Assembly (NCBI GenBank): GCA_028023455.1
Contig: JAQFVV010012477.1
Coordinates: 2,229,501 to 2,293,500, forward strand
From: Epiperipatus broadwayi
Taxonomy: Eukaryota > Onychophora > Udeonychophora > Euonychophora > Peripatidae
Length of the DNA stretch: 64,000 nucleotides
Reading direction: 5' to 3'
Positions 23,863 to 36,214 of the stretch are shown here, piece by piece (the stretch's first letter is position 1; every line of letters begins with the position of its first letter). A program made the translations under genes and the position numbers. The notes under the pieces were generated by a model. The model was not told where the DNA came from. It searched no databases and saw only the letters and a program-made list of their open reading frames with translations.

Positions 23863-26480
23863 CTACTGTTTGAAGCCCTTTAGGTTCAATAACCACTGCT
23901 GGAATCCCTTGGTGGTTCCATTATACATTCGACATACAATGTAGGTACATATTTCCACCTTAGTATTGGAATTTTTTCTTTCATTAATAAAATTAGTCAT
24001 GAGATCTGATAGGTTGATTCTCAGTTCCCTATTAAATAGTAGTTCTGCTGATGTTTTTTCAGTTACTGTGCTTAGTGGGGAGTGCTGAACTAACAACATT
24101 CTGGCAATATAGGTGTTCCAACTGTATCCATCTTTGTTAGTATTCCCTTGTCCCTTGAACTAGTTTCTTAGTCTGAATATTGCTATCAGGGTGGAAAGAT
24201 GAGCTGAACTCTAGTTTCAGGCTATTATTGGCACAAAAATTTTTGAATGCTGTTGATGTAAAAGTTATGCCATTATCTGACTCTATAGTTTTAGGTAGGC
24301 CATGTGTAGCAAAAAGCTTCCTAAGGGTTTCAATAGTAGCTTTGGTGTGTGAAACTTCCACTACTTCCAGCTACTAAGAGTAAAAATCAACTACTATTAG
24401 TAATAGATTGCCCCTCCATCGGCTTGATTGGTCTACGTAAATTCTGGTTCAGACACTTTCAGGTTTAGGCTACTGAACTGTTTTTTGCTGATAAGATTTG
24501 TTTATCTTGCAATTCCAGCAGTAGTGGACCTTAGAATCATCAGAGTCCAAACATCACCACTTATATGATATTGCTAGGATCTTCACTCTGACAATCTCTG
24601 GATGCTTATTGTGTAACAGTTTGATTACCTGAGATTGTCCAGCTAGAAGAATCACTATTCTTGATTTCATATAATCAGCCATATTCAATTAAGAGTTCTA
24701 ACATTCAAGTTCAGTAATCTAGATGCAACTCATTTTTTGTTTGTTTGGCCAAACCTGTTGAATTCATTTTTGGAAACTTTGGAAGTTATGGTCATTGGTG
24801 GTTCATTCAGATACTGACTTACTGTCACGTTGTGTATTTAATTCTAAGTCTATTATGTTAATTGAATGACTTTTTGTTTTTATATTGTCTAAAGCCTCTG
24901 CAGGCAACAAGCTTAAAGTATCTACATGTGGAATATATTTCACCACAATGAATTCCAATGTAAAATTATATCCTGATTAAAAATTGAACCACCTTGGCAT
25001 TTGTGGTGAGGCATGTTGAGGGATTCCCTTTATCAGAAGTAAAGATATGAATGATCTACCATAAAGATAGTCATAAAACATTTTGATGTCATTAATCAAA
25101 CTAAAGCCTCTGTCAATCTTAGTATAGTTTTTTTCAGCATTTGAATGATACTTTGGAATATCCCATCATCATTCCTATGAGACAACATATCACCTATTTC
25201 CACTGATGATGCATCACAAGTTAGTACCAGAACTCTTTAAGAGTCAAAATGTGCCAATAATATTGAGTCTGATATTAGGTTTTTTCATTATTGAAGGCTC
25301 TACCTTGCTTACTGTCCCACTTTCAGACTGCATTTTTGTCCAATATTTTGCATAGACATTCAACCACCTCAGTCTTATGATATAAAAAATTTTAATAATT
25401 TATGAGGCTCAAAAATGATTATAATTCTTTTTTATTCCTTGACATTTTTGCTTCTTTAATTGATATTATTTCTTAGAATAGGATGAATGCCACCTGAATC
25501 TATCCTAAATACCAGAAAATCAAGTCCTTTAGCTTCAAATATACATTTGTCCAAATTTTGGCTTTGAAGTTGTGTAAGAGACTTTTAGCGATACTTCAGA
25601 ATTATTCCCCTGTTTGTGCCACTAATAAAAAATTATAAGTTAGTGCACCTGATATTCCAGCAACCAGTTAGTCCACAATTCTCTAGAATATTGCTGGGCT
25701 GACAAATATGCCAAAAAGGCGACTGGTTCATTTTGAATAAATCTTTATGCATGATTATTGATATTCTTGCAGTCTGATCATCAATTGGTAGCTGCAAGTA
25801 TGCAAGTTATAAATCAAATTTTGTGAAAAATCTGCAACCTGATAGGGTGGATAGGTCCACTTAACTGATGGTGCTGGATAGTTATCAGATTCCAGTCTTT
25901 GTTAATTGTGCATTGATAATCCACACAAATCTGCACATCACAATTTTCTTTGATGATTGGAACAACTGGAGTGGCTCATTCTAAGTACATTATGGGATCA
26001 ATATCCCTTGCTGCTACCACATTTCAAGGTCAGCTTCTACTTTAACTATTAAGGTCAGTAGAAATCGTTTGCAATAACAATTGATTGGTTTTACCTCTTT
26101 ATTCATTGGTAAATGGGCTGAGTGTCTTAAGTACAAAACCAGAGTTTTATCACATACTTCAGTGTAATGACTTGTTGATTTAATTATAGTTGTGAACTGG
26201 CTCATTTTTGTCACTGCAAAATCTATTGCTATATTCACCTGATGCTACAATTGATGGCATATCTTATTCAGCATCATAACTTTGACTCTTGTCTGTGCCA
26301 AGAATTGTTATTTGATTGCCCTGGTAATCAGTTATTTACTTGCTACCAGAATACAGCTGAAATTTATTATTCTTAAACCAGATCTTGTTTGACACTATGG
26401 ACACTGTAGATCCTGTGTCCAATTCCATTGTGACTAGGGTATCATTAATAATAATTGTGTCTTTGAAAATAGAGACACTA
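23863..26480 (-). pseudogene. Ty3/Gypsy pol (protease-RT-RNase H-integrase), many stops
   Basis: Protease: LVTMELDTGSTVSIVS, with the catalytic DTG at 26409-26420 intact. RT: QICVDYQ, then a stretch ending GISGALTYNFLLV near 25.62 kb, where YNFL sits at the place of the YxDD catalytic box, so that site is lost. RNase H: VLTCDASSVEIGDMLSHRND near 25.2 kb. Integrase: HNKHPEIVRVKILA (zinc-finger side) near 24.58 kb, CWNCKINKSYQQK near 24.5 kb, then ATHGLPKTIESDNGITFTS at 24.25-24.33 kb and HPDSNIQTKKLVQ, where the third catalytic residue, normally Glu, is Lys. The C-terminal part (AELLFNRELRINLSDL) follows at 23.99-24.04 kb. Frames change several times and stops are frequent. Confidence 0.9.
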
Positions 26481-27709
26481 TTTTTCACCTTGTTTATGCA
26501 AGCAATTTGTTTTTATTATTTTAAATTGCCTATTTTGCTTTTTGAAATGGATTCATCTATTCTGTCATTATCTACTTGTTTTTTTTTTTTAAAAACAAAG
26601 AGTTCATCTGTGATTGACATCCTTCCAATATGTATACACAGTATAGCAGTGGGGTGTTCTGGGTGTCTGTGAATCAGTGTTTTTCACTCATTGTTGTTGA
26701 TTTATTTGAGCTGTGAGTTGAGTGCTTGACTGTCCTAGTGTTCTGATCAATACTTTGATTGTTATAATTTATTTTTTCAATAGGTTTGCTTGAAACAAAG
26801 CCGATTCAAAGTTTATGTCAGGATCCATTTAGTAGCTTGACACTAAGATTATGATATTTTATTCCGCAGGTAAAACGATTCGAAGAGCTTCATTAAGGAA
26901 GTCTTCATTATTGAATTTTATGCCAATAAACAATTACTAGCAGTAAAATCTCCAGATTTTCTCTTTCTTTCTTAAACATAAAGTTTGAAATAACATCTTT
27001 GGATTATCATTAGGAATTTAGGAGTAAACAGTTGGTTAATAGAGATAATGCCTTGCCAAAATTTAAATCAGCTGGTATCTCTGATGTTATATGTTATTTA
27101 AGAACTTCATGTATCTGGGATCCAATTATTGACATAAATGTGGTGAATTTGAACTCAGACCTTTAGATTTGTTTAGCCTATAAATAAAAGATTATTATAG
27201 CATAGCCAATTCTCTGAGTAGGACAGATTGAATGCTTCAATTGAACCAATATTAGTCATTCTGTTATTTTTCTCCTCTTTTTGTCATGAAAGAAAAAAAA
27301 AATATTTTAATTTATGTAAGTCATCACCTGAAATAATATTTTAATGTTTATATATGAGCTTCTCTTTGTGTAACATTCAATTTTTACTAAAGACAAAATC
27401 TATCAATCCAATAGGGGGTTCTATCTTTAGTCTAAGAATAACTACTATTGATTGATTTTACAAAATTTTATTGACATGCCAATAATGTTTGTAGTCATTT
27501 TTTTCTGATTCGCACTGGCAAGATTTTGTTGCTTAATCTTTTTTTTTTCACCCATGGGACAAAAAAAATATTGTCAAACTATTCCAAATTTGTTATGTTT
27601 GGTCTGGATTATTCATGTAAACACAAATGAGTATACATACATTTTAATAGTATATTTATTAATAATATGTAGATACAAACATACTTTCATTTTTCGAACA
27701 TTATTACAA

Positions 27710-28300
27710 TATTTACAGATTTAAGTAATGATGTCTATACTCCACCTGCTACTGTCTAGCAGGATATAGATACTAGCTCTTATGTGAACTGTTGATGAAG
27801 AGATGGTATGAGCCCTTATAGATTTCTTTACCTACTTCCAGATATATATAAGAACCTGCCTTGTAAAGTACATACCACAACTCTTCCAAATGCATTTTCA
27901 GCTTGCCTTGAGTTGGCTTTTGGTTCTAGAAGCTTACAGTTCTAAACATGGATTTACTTCACCACAATAATCATTAGCTTAAATAGATATAATCTGAAGA
28001 ATGATCACTACCATTCAGATTAGCAGGAATTTGCTTTGACCATATGTAGAGAACTAGGTTATGGTTATCTTGGTTTACCAGTTGTTTTCTGGAGAATGCA
28101 TACTTTCAATTTGGACAGTTGCTCTCTGACCCTACTTTCTAAAAGGCTGACTATTTATTGCCAGATCCCCAACCTTCATGGAAATATTCGGATTCAATTA
28201 AAATCATTGCTTTTTGATCTGTTCTTATTAATGGCTATGTATTATCTTTATGTATACACATTGGTTAGAAACAATGCAGAGTTAGACAACTATTTATTAG
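27710..28300 (+). repeat. Dispersed repeat family Y, possible LTR of the Gypsy element
   Basis: This stretch resembles the reverse complement of 43010-43440 and of 51905-52335. Shared blocks in order include TTTATAGATTT, ACTTCYAG, GCCT.CTTTATGAG-like text, TCTCTGAMCC, GACTATTTATTGCCAGAT, CATTCGGA-like text and GGCTATGTRTTATCT. Its right end also matches 23521-23560. Position and direct orientation at both sides of the pol remnant suggest an LTR, and the other two copies would then be solo LTRs. The termini were not resolved. The 99-residue frame at 28036-28335 is not considered a gene. Confidence 0.5.
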
Positions 28301-28484
28301 TCTGCTTTCATAACAGGTTATATTTGCCTGATTAATGAGGTTTATTTAAACTTCTTTGCATTATTAATCTCACACTTCTTGGTCAAGTTGTTAATTGCAG
28401 GATCTATAAATACATATAAAACCATAAATAAAGTTGGTGCCATGGAGATTGCCTTGACTACAGGTTGATAGCTGAAGATAATTA

Positions 28485-28683
28485 AAGAAATGTGTATATT
28501 TATTTTATTTTAATGTATATATTTAATTAAGTGGCTAAGTGCTTTCAAGGGTCAGAGCCCTCACATTCATAGCCATTTTGTCTATTTACAAAATGACTAT
28601 GAATATGAAGGCTCTGACTCTTGAAAGCACTTAATTAAATATATATATTAAATTAAAATAAATATATATATATACATTTCTTT
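28485..28683. mobile_element. Hairpin (foldback/MITE-like) element, about 200 bp
   Basis: Arms of about 96 bp at 28485-28580 and 28588-28683 are reverse complements with few mismatches. Landmarks are AAGTGCTTTCAAG / CTTGAAAGCACTT and GTCAGAGCC / GGCTCTGAC, with a loop of only about 7 bp. The termini are AAAGAAATGTGTATAT and its complement. It is non-coding and would fold into a strong hairpin. Confidence 0.9.
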
Positions 28684-28909
28684 ATTTGTTTTGAGCTTTG
28701 TGTGCTTGCACATGTTAGTGCATTTTGCACTTTAGAACAATTAGCCACAAAGTTTAAACTGTTTTCTCATTTTATAAATCTATTAAAGCTTTGAGTAATT
28801 GGTTTATTGTATTTATATTTTTAATTTTAATATTGTGTGACATTGTTATCAGGAGTTTTTAATAAAATGTGAGTTTAACCATATAAATTATGAATGATTT
28901 AAACTTTTT

Positions 28910-29016
28910 TTTTTTATATGTCATAGCATCGGGTGGGAGGAGAACCCACAACCACCTGAAACCAACTACTTGCTTGCAAGGTGGCTGTGATGACCTCTCG
29001 GCTAACAATGCTTGAC
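28910..29016 (-). repeat. tRNA-derived SINE (S2) with 17-bp target-site duplication
   Basis: Minus-oriented copy: T-run, TGTCATAGCATCGGG, GAACCCACAACC, CTTGCAAGG, GACCTCTCGGCTAACAATGC. ATGATTTAAACTTTTTT occurs at 28894-28910 and again at 29017-29033, an exact 17-bp flanking duplication. Its right part merges with the poly(T). This is the clearest sign of LINE-driven insertion in the window. Confidence 0.92.
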
Positions 29017-29033
29017 ATGATTTAAACTTTTTT

Positions 29034-29720
29034 CTACCACATTTAATCTAAAAATGTTATGTGTTTCCTAAGATGCATTTCTAACAGAACACATACTCTT
29101 CAGTTGGCTATAGTCATGTTAAATAAAAATAGGTATATGAATCTTTAAGTTTAAAGTTTGATCTAAAAATGACAATATCTAACCTAATGTCTGATAAGTA
29201 ACTATTATTAATATATTCACTTATATGATGAATAAAGTCAAATGTATTTAATTAAAGAAGAAAATTGTCTCTTGTAAATTAAATTGCAATAATTTAATAT
29301 ATTTATATACTAATAACTTTGATCTTCAGATTTTGAAATAATTAAAATGACTTTTTTTTGTGAATAATGAACTAAATCAATTTTTAAGTACATTACATAT
29401 TTAAACAAAGATTTGATTTTCTGCTATACTATATTATTTGATTAACTTTTGAGTAATGGATTGATATATGTCTCTAATTTTGCAAATCTAAAACATTATT
29501 TCTTTGAATGTGTTCAATTCTATCACCAATTTTATATATTTACTTTTTTTTACTTGTAACCACCTTCAAAACTAATGCATATTTGATTTTGAAAAAAAAA
29601 CAAAAAACATTTAAGCAAAAATATAACTAAAATAAATATGACAAAATAAAAATATAGAATTAGAACATTTAATACAAATGATAGTAGACAGGAAAACCAG
29701 TAACCATTGTATAAATATTT
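29034..29720. other. AT-rich stretch, no gene seen
   Basis: No coding sequence or recognisable element was found. Confidence 0.55.
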
Positions 29721-29723
29721 ACA

Positions 29724-29958
29724 TGATCATTAAAAACCAGTCAACACTTAGACATTTCAAATATCAATAACAATCAACAATTTCCAAACTGTTGCCCAAG
29801 TAACCTCCTTTTAACAATTATATATATATATATTGGACGATTAATGAAGGTGGGATTCTACATTTTTTGTTAAAAAGAGGTTGTCTTGACAACAGTTTAA
29901 AATTGTTGATTTTTGTTGATATTGGTATTGTCTAAGTGTTGACTGACTTTTAATGATA
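29724..29958. mobile_element. Hairpin element of family Z
   Basis: Left arm 29724-29814 and right arm 29872-29958 are imperfect reverse complements: TCATTAAAAACCAGTCAAC with GTTGACTGACTTTTAATGA, and ACAATCAACAA with TTGTTGAT. The loop is about 57 bp and contains a TA run. The right arm also matches bases 1-85 of the window, so this is a dispersed family. Confidence 0.8.
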
Positions 29959-30000
29959 TATATCAATTGAATGATAGTTAATATAAATAAAACAAAGTAG

Positions 30001-30062
30001 ATAGATAGGCAGGCAGACAGATAGACAGATGGATGGATAGGTAGACAGATGGACAGACAGAC

Positions 30063-30125
<63 letters not shown>

Positions 30126-30175
30126 GAGACAGATAGATAGATAGACAGGCAGGCAAGGAGGCAGGTAGGTAAATG
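30001..30175 (+). repeat. (GATA)n and GACA/GGCA microsatellite
   Basis: A core of about 16 GATA units (about 30060-30123) is flanked by interrupted GACA, GGCA and GGTA units. The Ser/Tyr/Leu-repeat frames on the minus strand come only from this tract. Confidence 0.97.
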
Positions 30176-30239
30176 GGTAGGTAGAATGCCAGAAAAAATG
30201 CAATGGCAGACAGACAGTGGGTCATAATGATTGACTATG

Positions 30240-33200
30240 ACCTAGTTATAATAAATCCTGTTGACCTGAATATATCATATTTGCTATGCACAAATCCAGT
30301 TTTTATACATAAGTAAATAAATTTGTAATTCCATTCAATTTCTTTAGGGATTTTTTTTATTTATGGAAACGCATGAATAAATAAAAATCCATACCAATTT
30401 TTTTTTACAAAAGGCACTTTTATAGATCAGTTTAATCATAACTCATCCATAAAATAGGAGTACATTAAAAATAACTTTAATGGTATTTGCTAAGCAGATA
30501 ATGTTATTTAAGTACCAGAGCTGATAAGTGATAGATTGAACTCCATACACTGAAATGCTCACTCTCTCAAGTTTTTTCTGCTTAAACACTTAACTATTTT
30601 CTGTAAGTGATAAAAGTAGATAACATATAAAAAAATAATGATCAATAAGATGTAAAATATATATTAATGCAAAGCTAGAAAAAGATAGGCTATTAAGGAA
30701 AACAGTATAAATATTTGTTATTTGTGTCATACAGCTGTGTTCCAATGGTGAACTTAAATTTTAATCCAGAAGCTTTGCCTTTTGATTATCTCATTCCTAG
30801 AAGATAAAAACTGAAAATTTAATTAACTTAATAACAAATTATACACATAAGCTATATCAAATAATACTTGCAATTCATCACCAAATTTGTTATTAAGAAT
30901 GAGACAGTGTAAAAATAAAAAAAGTAATGTAAAAAATATTTCAAATTAATCAACTAAAAAAGTCAATATTTGAAATTCATTAAAACTGTGAAAAAAAAAG
31001 AAGAAAGAATTAATGATGATATATTAAAATATATGTGAATTGAAAGGAGAAAAAAATATCAAAAATCTAACAGCATATTTGAATTGGAAATAAAATTGTT
31101 TTATTAATATGAAGAAACATTGACACTATTACTAAAAAATTATATAACATCTTGAAGTATCTAGAAAAGTTCTATAAATATATATATAGAAAGTACAAAA
31201 ATAATCTTTACATCTACATTTTTAAAATACTAACTAATTCAAATGTAAAAATGATACAAGCAGTTTTACTCTATGATGAATGGAAAAGCTCCATAAATAT
31301 AGAAATTATTGTCAGAATTTTAAAATAAGGTTATAAAAAATAAATATTTGACTGGGTATTCTATATATATGATTTTAAATAATAAATGTAACAGATGATT
31401 GGAATAAATACATGTTATCAGAACTTAAACATAAATGTGATGCATGAATATTTAACAGAAAAAACAATATAATTATTACAAACCAAAATGTAACATATGA
31501 TAGGATACATTAAGAATTTTTGAGGGGGAAAAATGAAACTATAAATAACAAACAGATAAGATCAACCTAATTAAACATTTGAGACCTTTACATAGAATTG
31601 AACAAATTATGAGTCTAGAAAAGATGACATTGGATAAGAAAAAAAATGGTTTATTATAGGGCAAGAGACATAAAATATATAGCGGTTTATTATAGGGCAA
31701 GAGACATAAAATATATAGCAAATTATGACAAACAGTTGAATAGGACAAGAATGTTTGTGGTAGCAATTTGAAAGAAAAAAATATACAGTTTACAAAAAAA
31801 ATGGATTAAATTGTTAAACATTCACATTATAATTTAACAATGGTTGAAAGCAGTATTGTTGATCTAAACAACAACATATCAATTAATTAGTGAAATAGAT
31901 GAATTGATTCTGTACATAGAGGAAAATAAAGTTCGAAAAATCTAGTGAAGTGAGCTAGGAATAAATTGATGAAGAAACAATGTTTATGTTGATTTATGTT
32001 CTAAAGAAATGAAGTTATTATACATTTCTTAAACTATGTAAAAGCTGCAGAGAAATAAAGGATCAACATGTGTATATTCTAAACTGTTGTAAGGATATGA
32101 TATCGCTTATCCCTGAGATGAAGATCTCATCATTTTCAATTGGATTATTTCCTAAAGAGCAAATTGACATTTCCTAAACAGACAAAATTACTCTATTGTT
32201 TTTAATCACTCTTTTTTTTTTATAATTTCAAGCTATTATCTAAGCAATGTAGAAAAGTCTAATGTTGCTGTTATATATATATATATTTTTTAATCCCAGG
32301 ATAAGAACCATATTTATTACTGATGAAATCATAATGTACAAACTTGTCTGAATATGTGGATATAATATACTAATCGGGTTATAATGAAAAAAGGATGTTT
32401 CTGAAATTATATGCTAAAGAGTAGAGTAATACAATAAATATTTTGTTGGTACCAAATTTAAATGAAAGTAATTGGTTATATGTGTGTAAGGGGAAATATA
32501 AGCTACTACACAAGCAGGAAAACGTAACTGTAACTGTCCTAGTAAATAAAACAAAAAATTAAACTAATTTTTCTTTAGTTGTGGCAGCGGTTTTTTATTA
32601 TTGTCTAATCAGTTAACCCTTTAACTAAAAATAAATGACCAATTAGCCAAGTATTGTCTAATGTTCAATGGCTAATCACGTTGGGAAGGATAACAGCTTG
32701 AAATAAAAGCCCTATCTGTGTCTGATTAAAATATTAAAAAAAAAGTTCACTGTTTGCTTGAATTAAAATCTCAGCATACAGACTTAATATGGACTTATAA
32801 TAACCGCTACATCAAAAGAATTTAAAAAACTGTCTGTATGGGAAAACAGGATATTTTGACTACGGTTTAAATTTTATTAAATTATTTTTTTTGAAGTATT
32901 AAGTAAATATTTAATCTTATCTCGATTTTTTTTCTTTTTTGTGTTGGAGACAGGAAGTACAATAAAAGAAAAAAAGACAATAGTAAATCAAAAGTAGATA
33001 GTACTAAATATTTGATTAATGTACGTTTGAACTCGAATGAATGTAGCTTGCTTGTTTGGTAATGAGAGAAAAAGATAAATGGTTTAAATCCATTAATGAA
33101 TTGGGAAAAGTCAGTTTAATATTCTTCTGTGACAGAGGACAAAAAGAAATGGATCGATTTTCTTGCCAGTGTCAAAACTATTAATATTCTCATTATTAAT

Positions 33201-33355
33201 AATCTTTTAACTACATTGTTATTAAAGACCTTTTAATAATAGTAAATAACAATAGTAATTAAGCTTATTATTGCTATTTGAAGTAGTATCTTTATAACGA
33301 TTGTTGTTGGTTTTTTAAATTTATGAATGTATTTTGATAATTGCGTTTTCAATAA
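30240..33355. other. AT-rich stretch, no gene seen
   Basis: No supported gene. The only structure noted is the exact 36-bp tandem duplication at 31648-31719. A less AT-rich patch at 32578-32730 has no convincing frame. Confidence 0.5.
31648..31719. repeat. Exact 36-bp tandem duplication
   Basis: The 36-bp unit beginning GGTTTATTATAGGGCAAGAG occurs twice head to tail (31648-31683 and 31684-31719) without a mismatch, which suggests a recent replication-slippage event. Confidence 0.95.
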
Positions 33356-33367
33356 AATACACATATG

Positions 33368-33470
33368 TTGTCAAGCGTTGGTGGCCGGGTGGTTGGCGCA
33401 GCTGCCTTGCAAGCAGTTGACCCGGGTTCGCTTTCCGGCCGATGCTTTGACACATAAGAAAAACAATATA
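33368..33470 (+). repeat. tRNA-derived SINE (S2), plus strand, with target-site duplication
   Basis: Reads GGTGGCCGGGTGGTTGGCG (A-box-like), CTGCCTTGCAAGCAG (anticodon-arm-like, TGC in the loop) and CCCGGGTTCGCTTTCCGG (B-box-like). It then reads GATGCTTTGACA and ends in an A-rich tail. TACACATAT flanks it at about 33359-33367 and 33471-33479. The D- and T-arms are tRNA-like, but there is no complete acceptor stem, so it is called a SINE and not a tRNA gene. Confidence 0.85.
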
Positions 33471-33748
33471 TACACATATTGTGCATTCATCTCGAAGACG
33501 GATTAAGATGACGTTGAAATGTTAAGTGTCAATTTATTTAAACATTTTAATATTTAAAAATACACAATAAAAGGTTAATTATAAGAGTTACTCACGAAAA
33601 TATTTTTATAGCAACGTATCTTGAAAACCAATTAGATAAATACATTACTGATTATTACGAATCAGTTATTAAACTAGAGGTTCTTTTTAATCCAAATATA
33701 AACATTAAACTTTATTTAAAGATTAATGTATATATTAGTAACATATAC

Positions 33749-33804
33749 TCATAAGGACCATGAATTTTTTTATCTTACGCTTCTGGATAATCTCCTATTG
33801 CCAT
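33749..33804 (-). pseudogene. ATP synthase subunit f, 5' fragment with nonsense codon
   Basis: The minus strand from ATG 33804 reads MAIGDYPEA, then TAA where the intact copy at 43954-44277 has TAC (Tyr10), then DKKIHGPY before similarity stops. The 5' flanking duplication of the retrocopy is still present at 33826-33839 with one substitution (CTATCTTTCTTGTT). This fragment was therefore copied after retroposition and is not a separate first exon. The sequence past the break happens to begin GTATATGT, which resembles a splice donor, but the nonsense codon argues against use. Confidence 0.9.
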
Positions 33805-34961
33805 TTTAGAAAATCCAACTTCATACTATCTTTCTTGTTGCTTCTAAGATTTAGCGTTATTACAAAATAACAATTATTGGATAAGGTAATGTTTAAATTG
33901 CAGAAGTTTATAAAGAATTTAAACCGTCATTTTTCCTTTTTTGTCTATTTCTATTTTAAAAAATTTCAATTTTTGTTAAAACAAATGTTCAGTAATACCA
34001 CAATCATTGAGAAATCAATATTTTTTATCATTCTATTTTTCATCTTCTTTGCAACACCTTTTTGATAGGCATGTTTAAACCAAATGCACCTGCAGATTTA
34101 GAAGGTTGTAAAATCCTACATATGGATTTTTTCCATAATCTTCCTTTCAGTGATTTTAAAATCTTAAGAATGCATAATTTGTGCGTGCATTATTACGCAA
34201 TGTAAATAAAGTTTATTATTTGATCATATAAATAACATGTAATCAATATACGAATAAAATATTTCATTATCATACTACTAAAAAAAATCTACATATGCAT
34301 ACCTTAAATTTAAATATGCTAATCACAAATAATTATTCATATACACACCTCCTACTCCCGCTAAGACTTTTTCGTGTATTGGTGTATAAGGAAGCGTAAT
34401 AGTGGCGCATATGTTTTGTCCACTACAGCACAGTGGAGTGTATGCATACTGTTGATGAGATAATTGCCTTAGTTTAAGTTCATGGGTTGCAACGTATATG
34501 CATATATTGCACTCATACCAGAATTAAGGGATGGAGAACTTTCTTCATTTAAAATATAAAGTTATTAGATTATAATTATTTAGTGTGCGCACGTACAAAT
34601 TAACACACACAGAAGCAGAAGCTTATTTATACTCCTTATTCTTTTTTTCTATTTGATATTGATGTTTAATAAATCTATTTTGTTACTTCAAATTGTACTT
34701 AAATTTTATTTAATCTTACCGATGACTTGCCAATTAGTATTGAGATAATACCGTCAGGGTGTAGCAAAAAGATTAACTTCAAATAGAATATTTTTAATGT
34801 ACTATATTTGGGAAGTCCGGTTTCAGTTTCGATTTATTGGAAGATTGTATACACAACTAATTTCTCTGCAGTACTTATAACTCTTTTATATTCCTTTTGA
34901 CTTGTTAAATGTAACAATAGAACATTGAAAACTGTGCTAAAATTTTAGCTTGGTCTATTTC

Positions 34962-35950
34962 TAAAAATTACCAAGATATTTAAATCCATTTATATTCTTA
35001 AACTGATAAACTATATGGAATGTTTCAGGAGCTTCTTCCAATATTGGCTGATAAAGAACTTCACCTTTAGGTATACTAATTACTAATCAAGTGTCCATAA
35101 TGGTTGCATGCAACAGACTAAATCATTTTGGAGATTGGCTTTTGCATTGAAAAAAATACAACAATCATATCATACTGTAAATCCAGAAACCAATATGGTG
35201 AATTTCTTATTGTGCTTTTAGTTATTTCAAATTGAAATTTATCTACCAATCTGAACCATAACTCTTTATGAAGCAACCTATAAGTATTCCAAATACCACT
35301 TTCAAAAAGTTTAAACAATTTTTGAAATATTGCACACAATTGTTTAGTATCAGATGTTTTGAAATGTCTTGCATATAATAATGGGTGTTCTTTATGAATC
35401 ATGTAAGAACTGCTTAATACACATAACCAACTTTATCAGTCACTGCTTAATTTCAAGTCTTGATAATGACGTCCATAAAATCAATACATAAATCATAATT
35501 TGGCTCTTGGATTTTTCTCTTATATTTCTTGACAACAAAACTTGATGTCTCTACTGTGCCCTGATTCTGTAAAACAACCCTAAATCACTGCAAGTTATCC
35601 AACAAACATTTTAAAAGTACTTGTCATAAACAACTATTAATAGTTTAACAACATTACAAGTCTTTTCTACCTTTGGAGTGTAATTAATGGGAATAATAAA
35701 GATAATTTTTAATATATGCAAGAAGAACACTTTCCTGAAACATATATATAATTCGTAAAAATGATCAATGAATTTGAACTAAAATATAATCACCCATATT
35801 GTAAACTTTTCGGGCATCTTCCTCAGACCCTGATTCTAGTTTTGGAATCACAAAAAGCTCTTGTGATTTCACCAAGATAGATTTTTTGTTTGAACTATAT
35901 CTTTAAATGACCCCATTCATGTATTATTATCCAAAAGATATCAAAATAAT
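34962..35950 (-). pseudogene. Eroded unidentified protein-coding-like region, copy A
   Basis: The minus strand gives a 94-codon frame at 35402-35118 (HPLLYARHFKTSDTKQLCAI, then SGIWNTYRLLHKELWFRLVD). Downstream, a second piece at 35080-34962 reads IPKGEVLYQPILEEAPETF and ends at a stop. Upstream pieces include VVKKYKRKIQEPNYDLCIDF near 35.5 kb and INYTPKVEKTCNVVKRL-like text near 35.67 kb. The composition is much more protein-like than neighbouring random frames, and the same pieces occur in copy B. Stops and frame breaks separate them. I do not recognise the family. It may be an old gene or a mobile-element ORF. Confidence 0.4.
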
Positions 35951-36214
35951 TTTTCTAGTTGTTTGAAATTTCATTACTCTTTTGAAGACTCTCAATAATT
36001 AAAAAGAATTTTATTATAACATAAGATTTTTTTATTATATTATTTACTTTATATATATATCTGAAAAAACTGAATATGGGGCAACAAGGGCTCTGAAAGT
36101 GTTAAGTCTGAAAATTAGAATATATAAAAAAGCCTACAAATTATTATATAAAAAAAAAATGTTTCAATGTATCAGCATAATAATAATATATATATATATT
36201 TATTTATTGTAACC

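Larger units (their letters stand above)
23521..28300 (-). mobile_element. Decayed Ty3/Gypsy LTR retrotransposon
   Basis: The minus strand reads protease, reverse transcriptase, RNase H and integrase in that order from 26.48 down to 23.86 kb, the Ty3/Gypsy order. Integrase wording such as ATHGLPKTIESDNG resembles the Mag-like branch. About 40 bp at 23521-23560 match 28241-28280 in direct orientation (TTATCTTTATGTATAC, CATTGGTTAG, ACAATG). This fits LTR ends flanking the element, with the left one truncated next to the inverted repeat that stops at 23515. All reading frames are broken. Gag was not securely found, although a Cys/His-poor stretch near 26.6-26.7 kb lies where its knuckles would be. 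Confidence 0.85.

Noticed and set aside
29841-30225. Minus-strand frames of repeated Ser-Ile-Tyr-Leu
   Set aside because: They are produced by the GATA microsatellite.
33371-33458. Possible tRNA gene
   Set aside because: A-box- and B-box-like blocks are present, but there is no complete acceptor stem. The copy has an A-rich tail and flanking duplication, and relatives occur in the window: it is a SINE.
33749-33804. Segment A fragment as a true first exon ending in a GT donor (GTATATGT)
   Set aside because: It has an in-frame stop at codon 10 and keeps the retrocopy's 5' flanking duplication; no matching acceptor precedes the second part in segment C.
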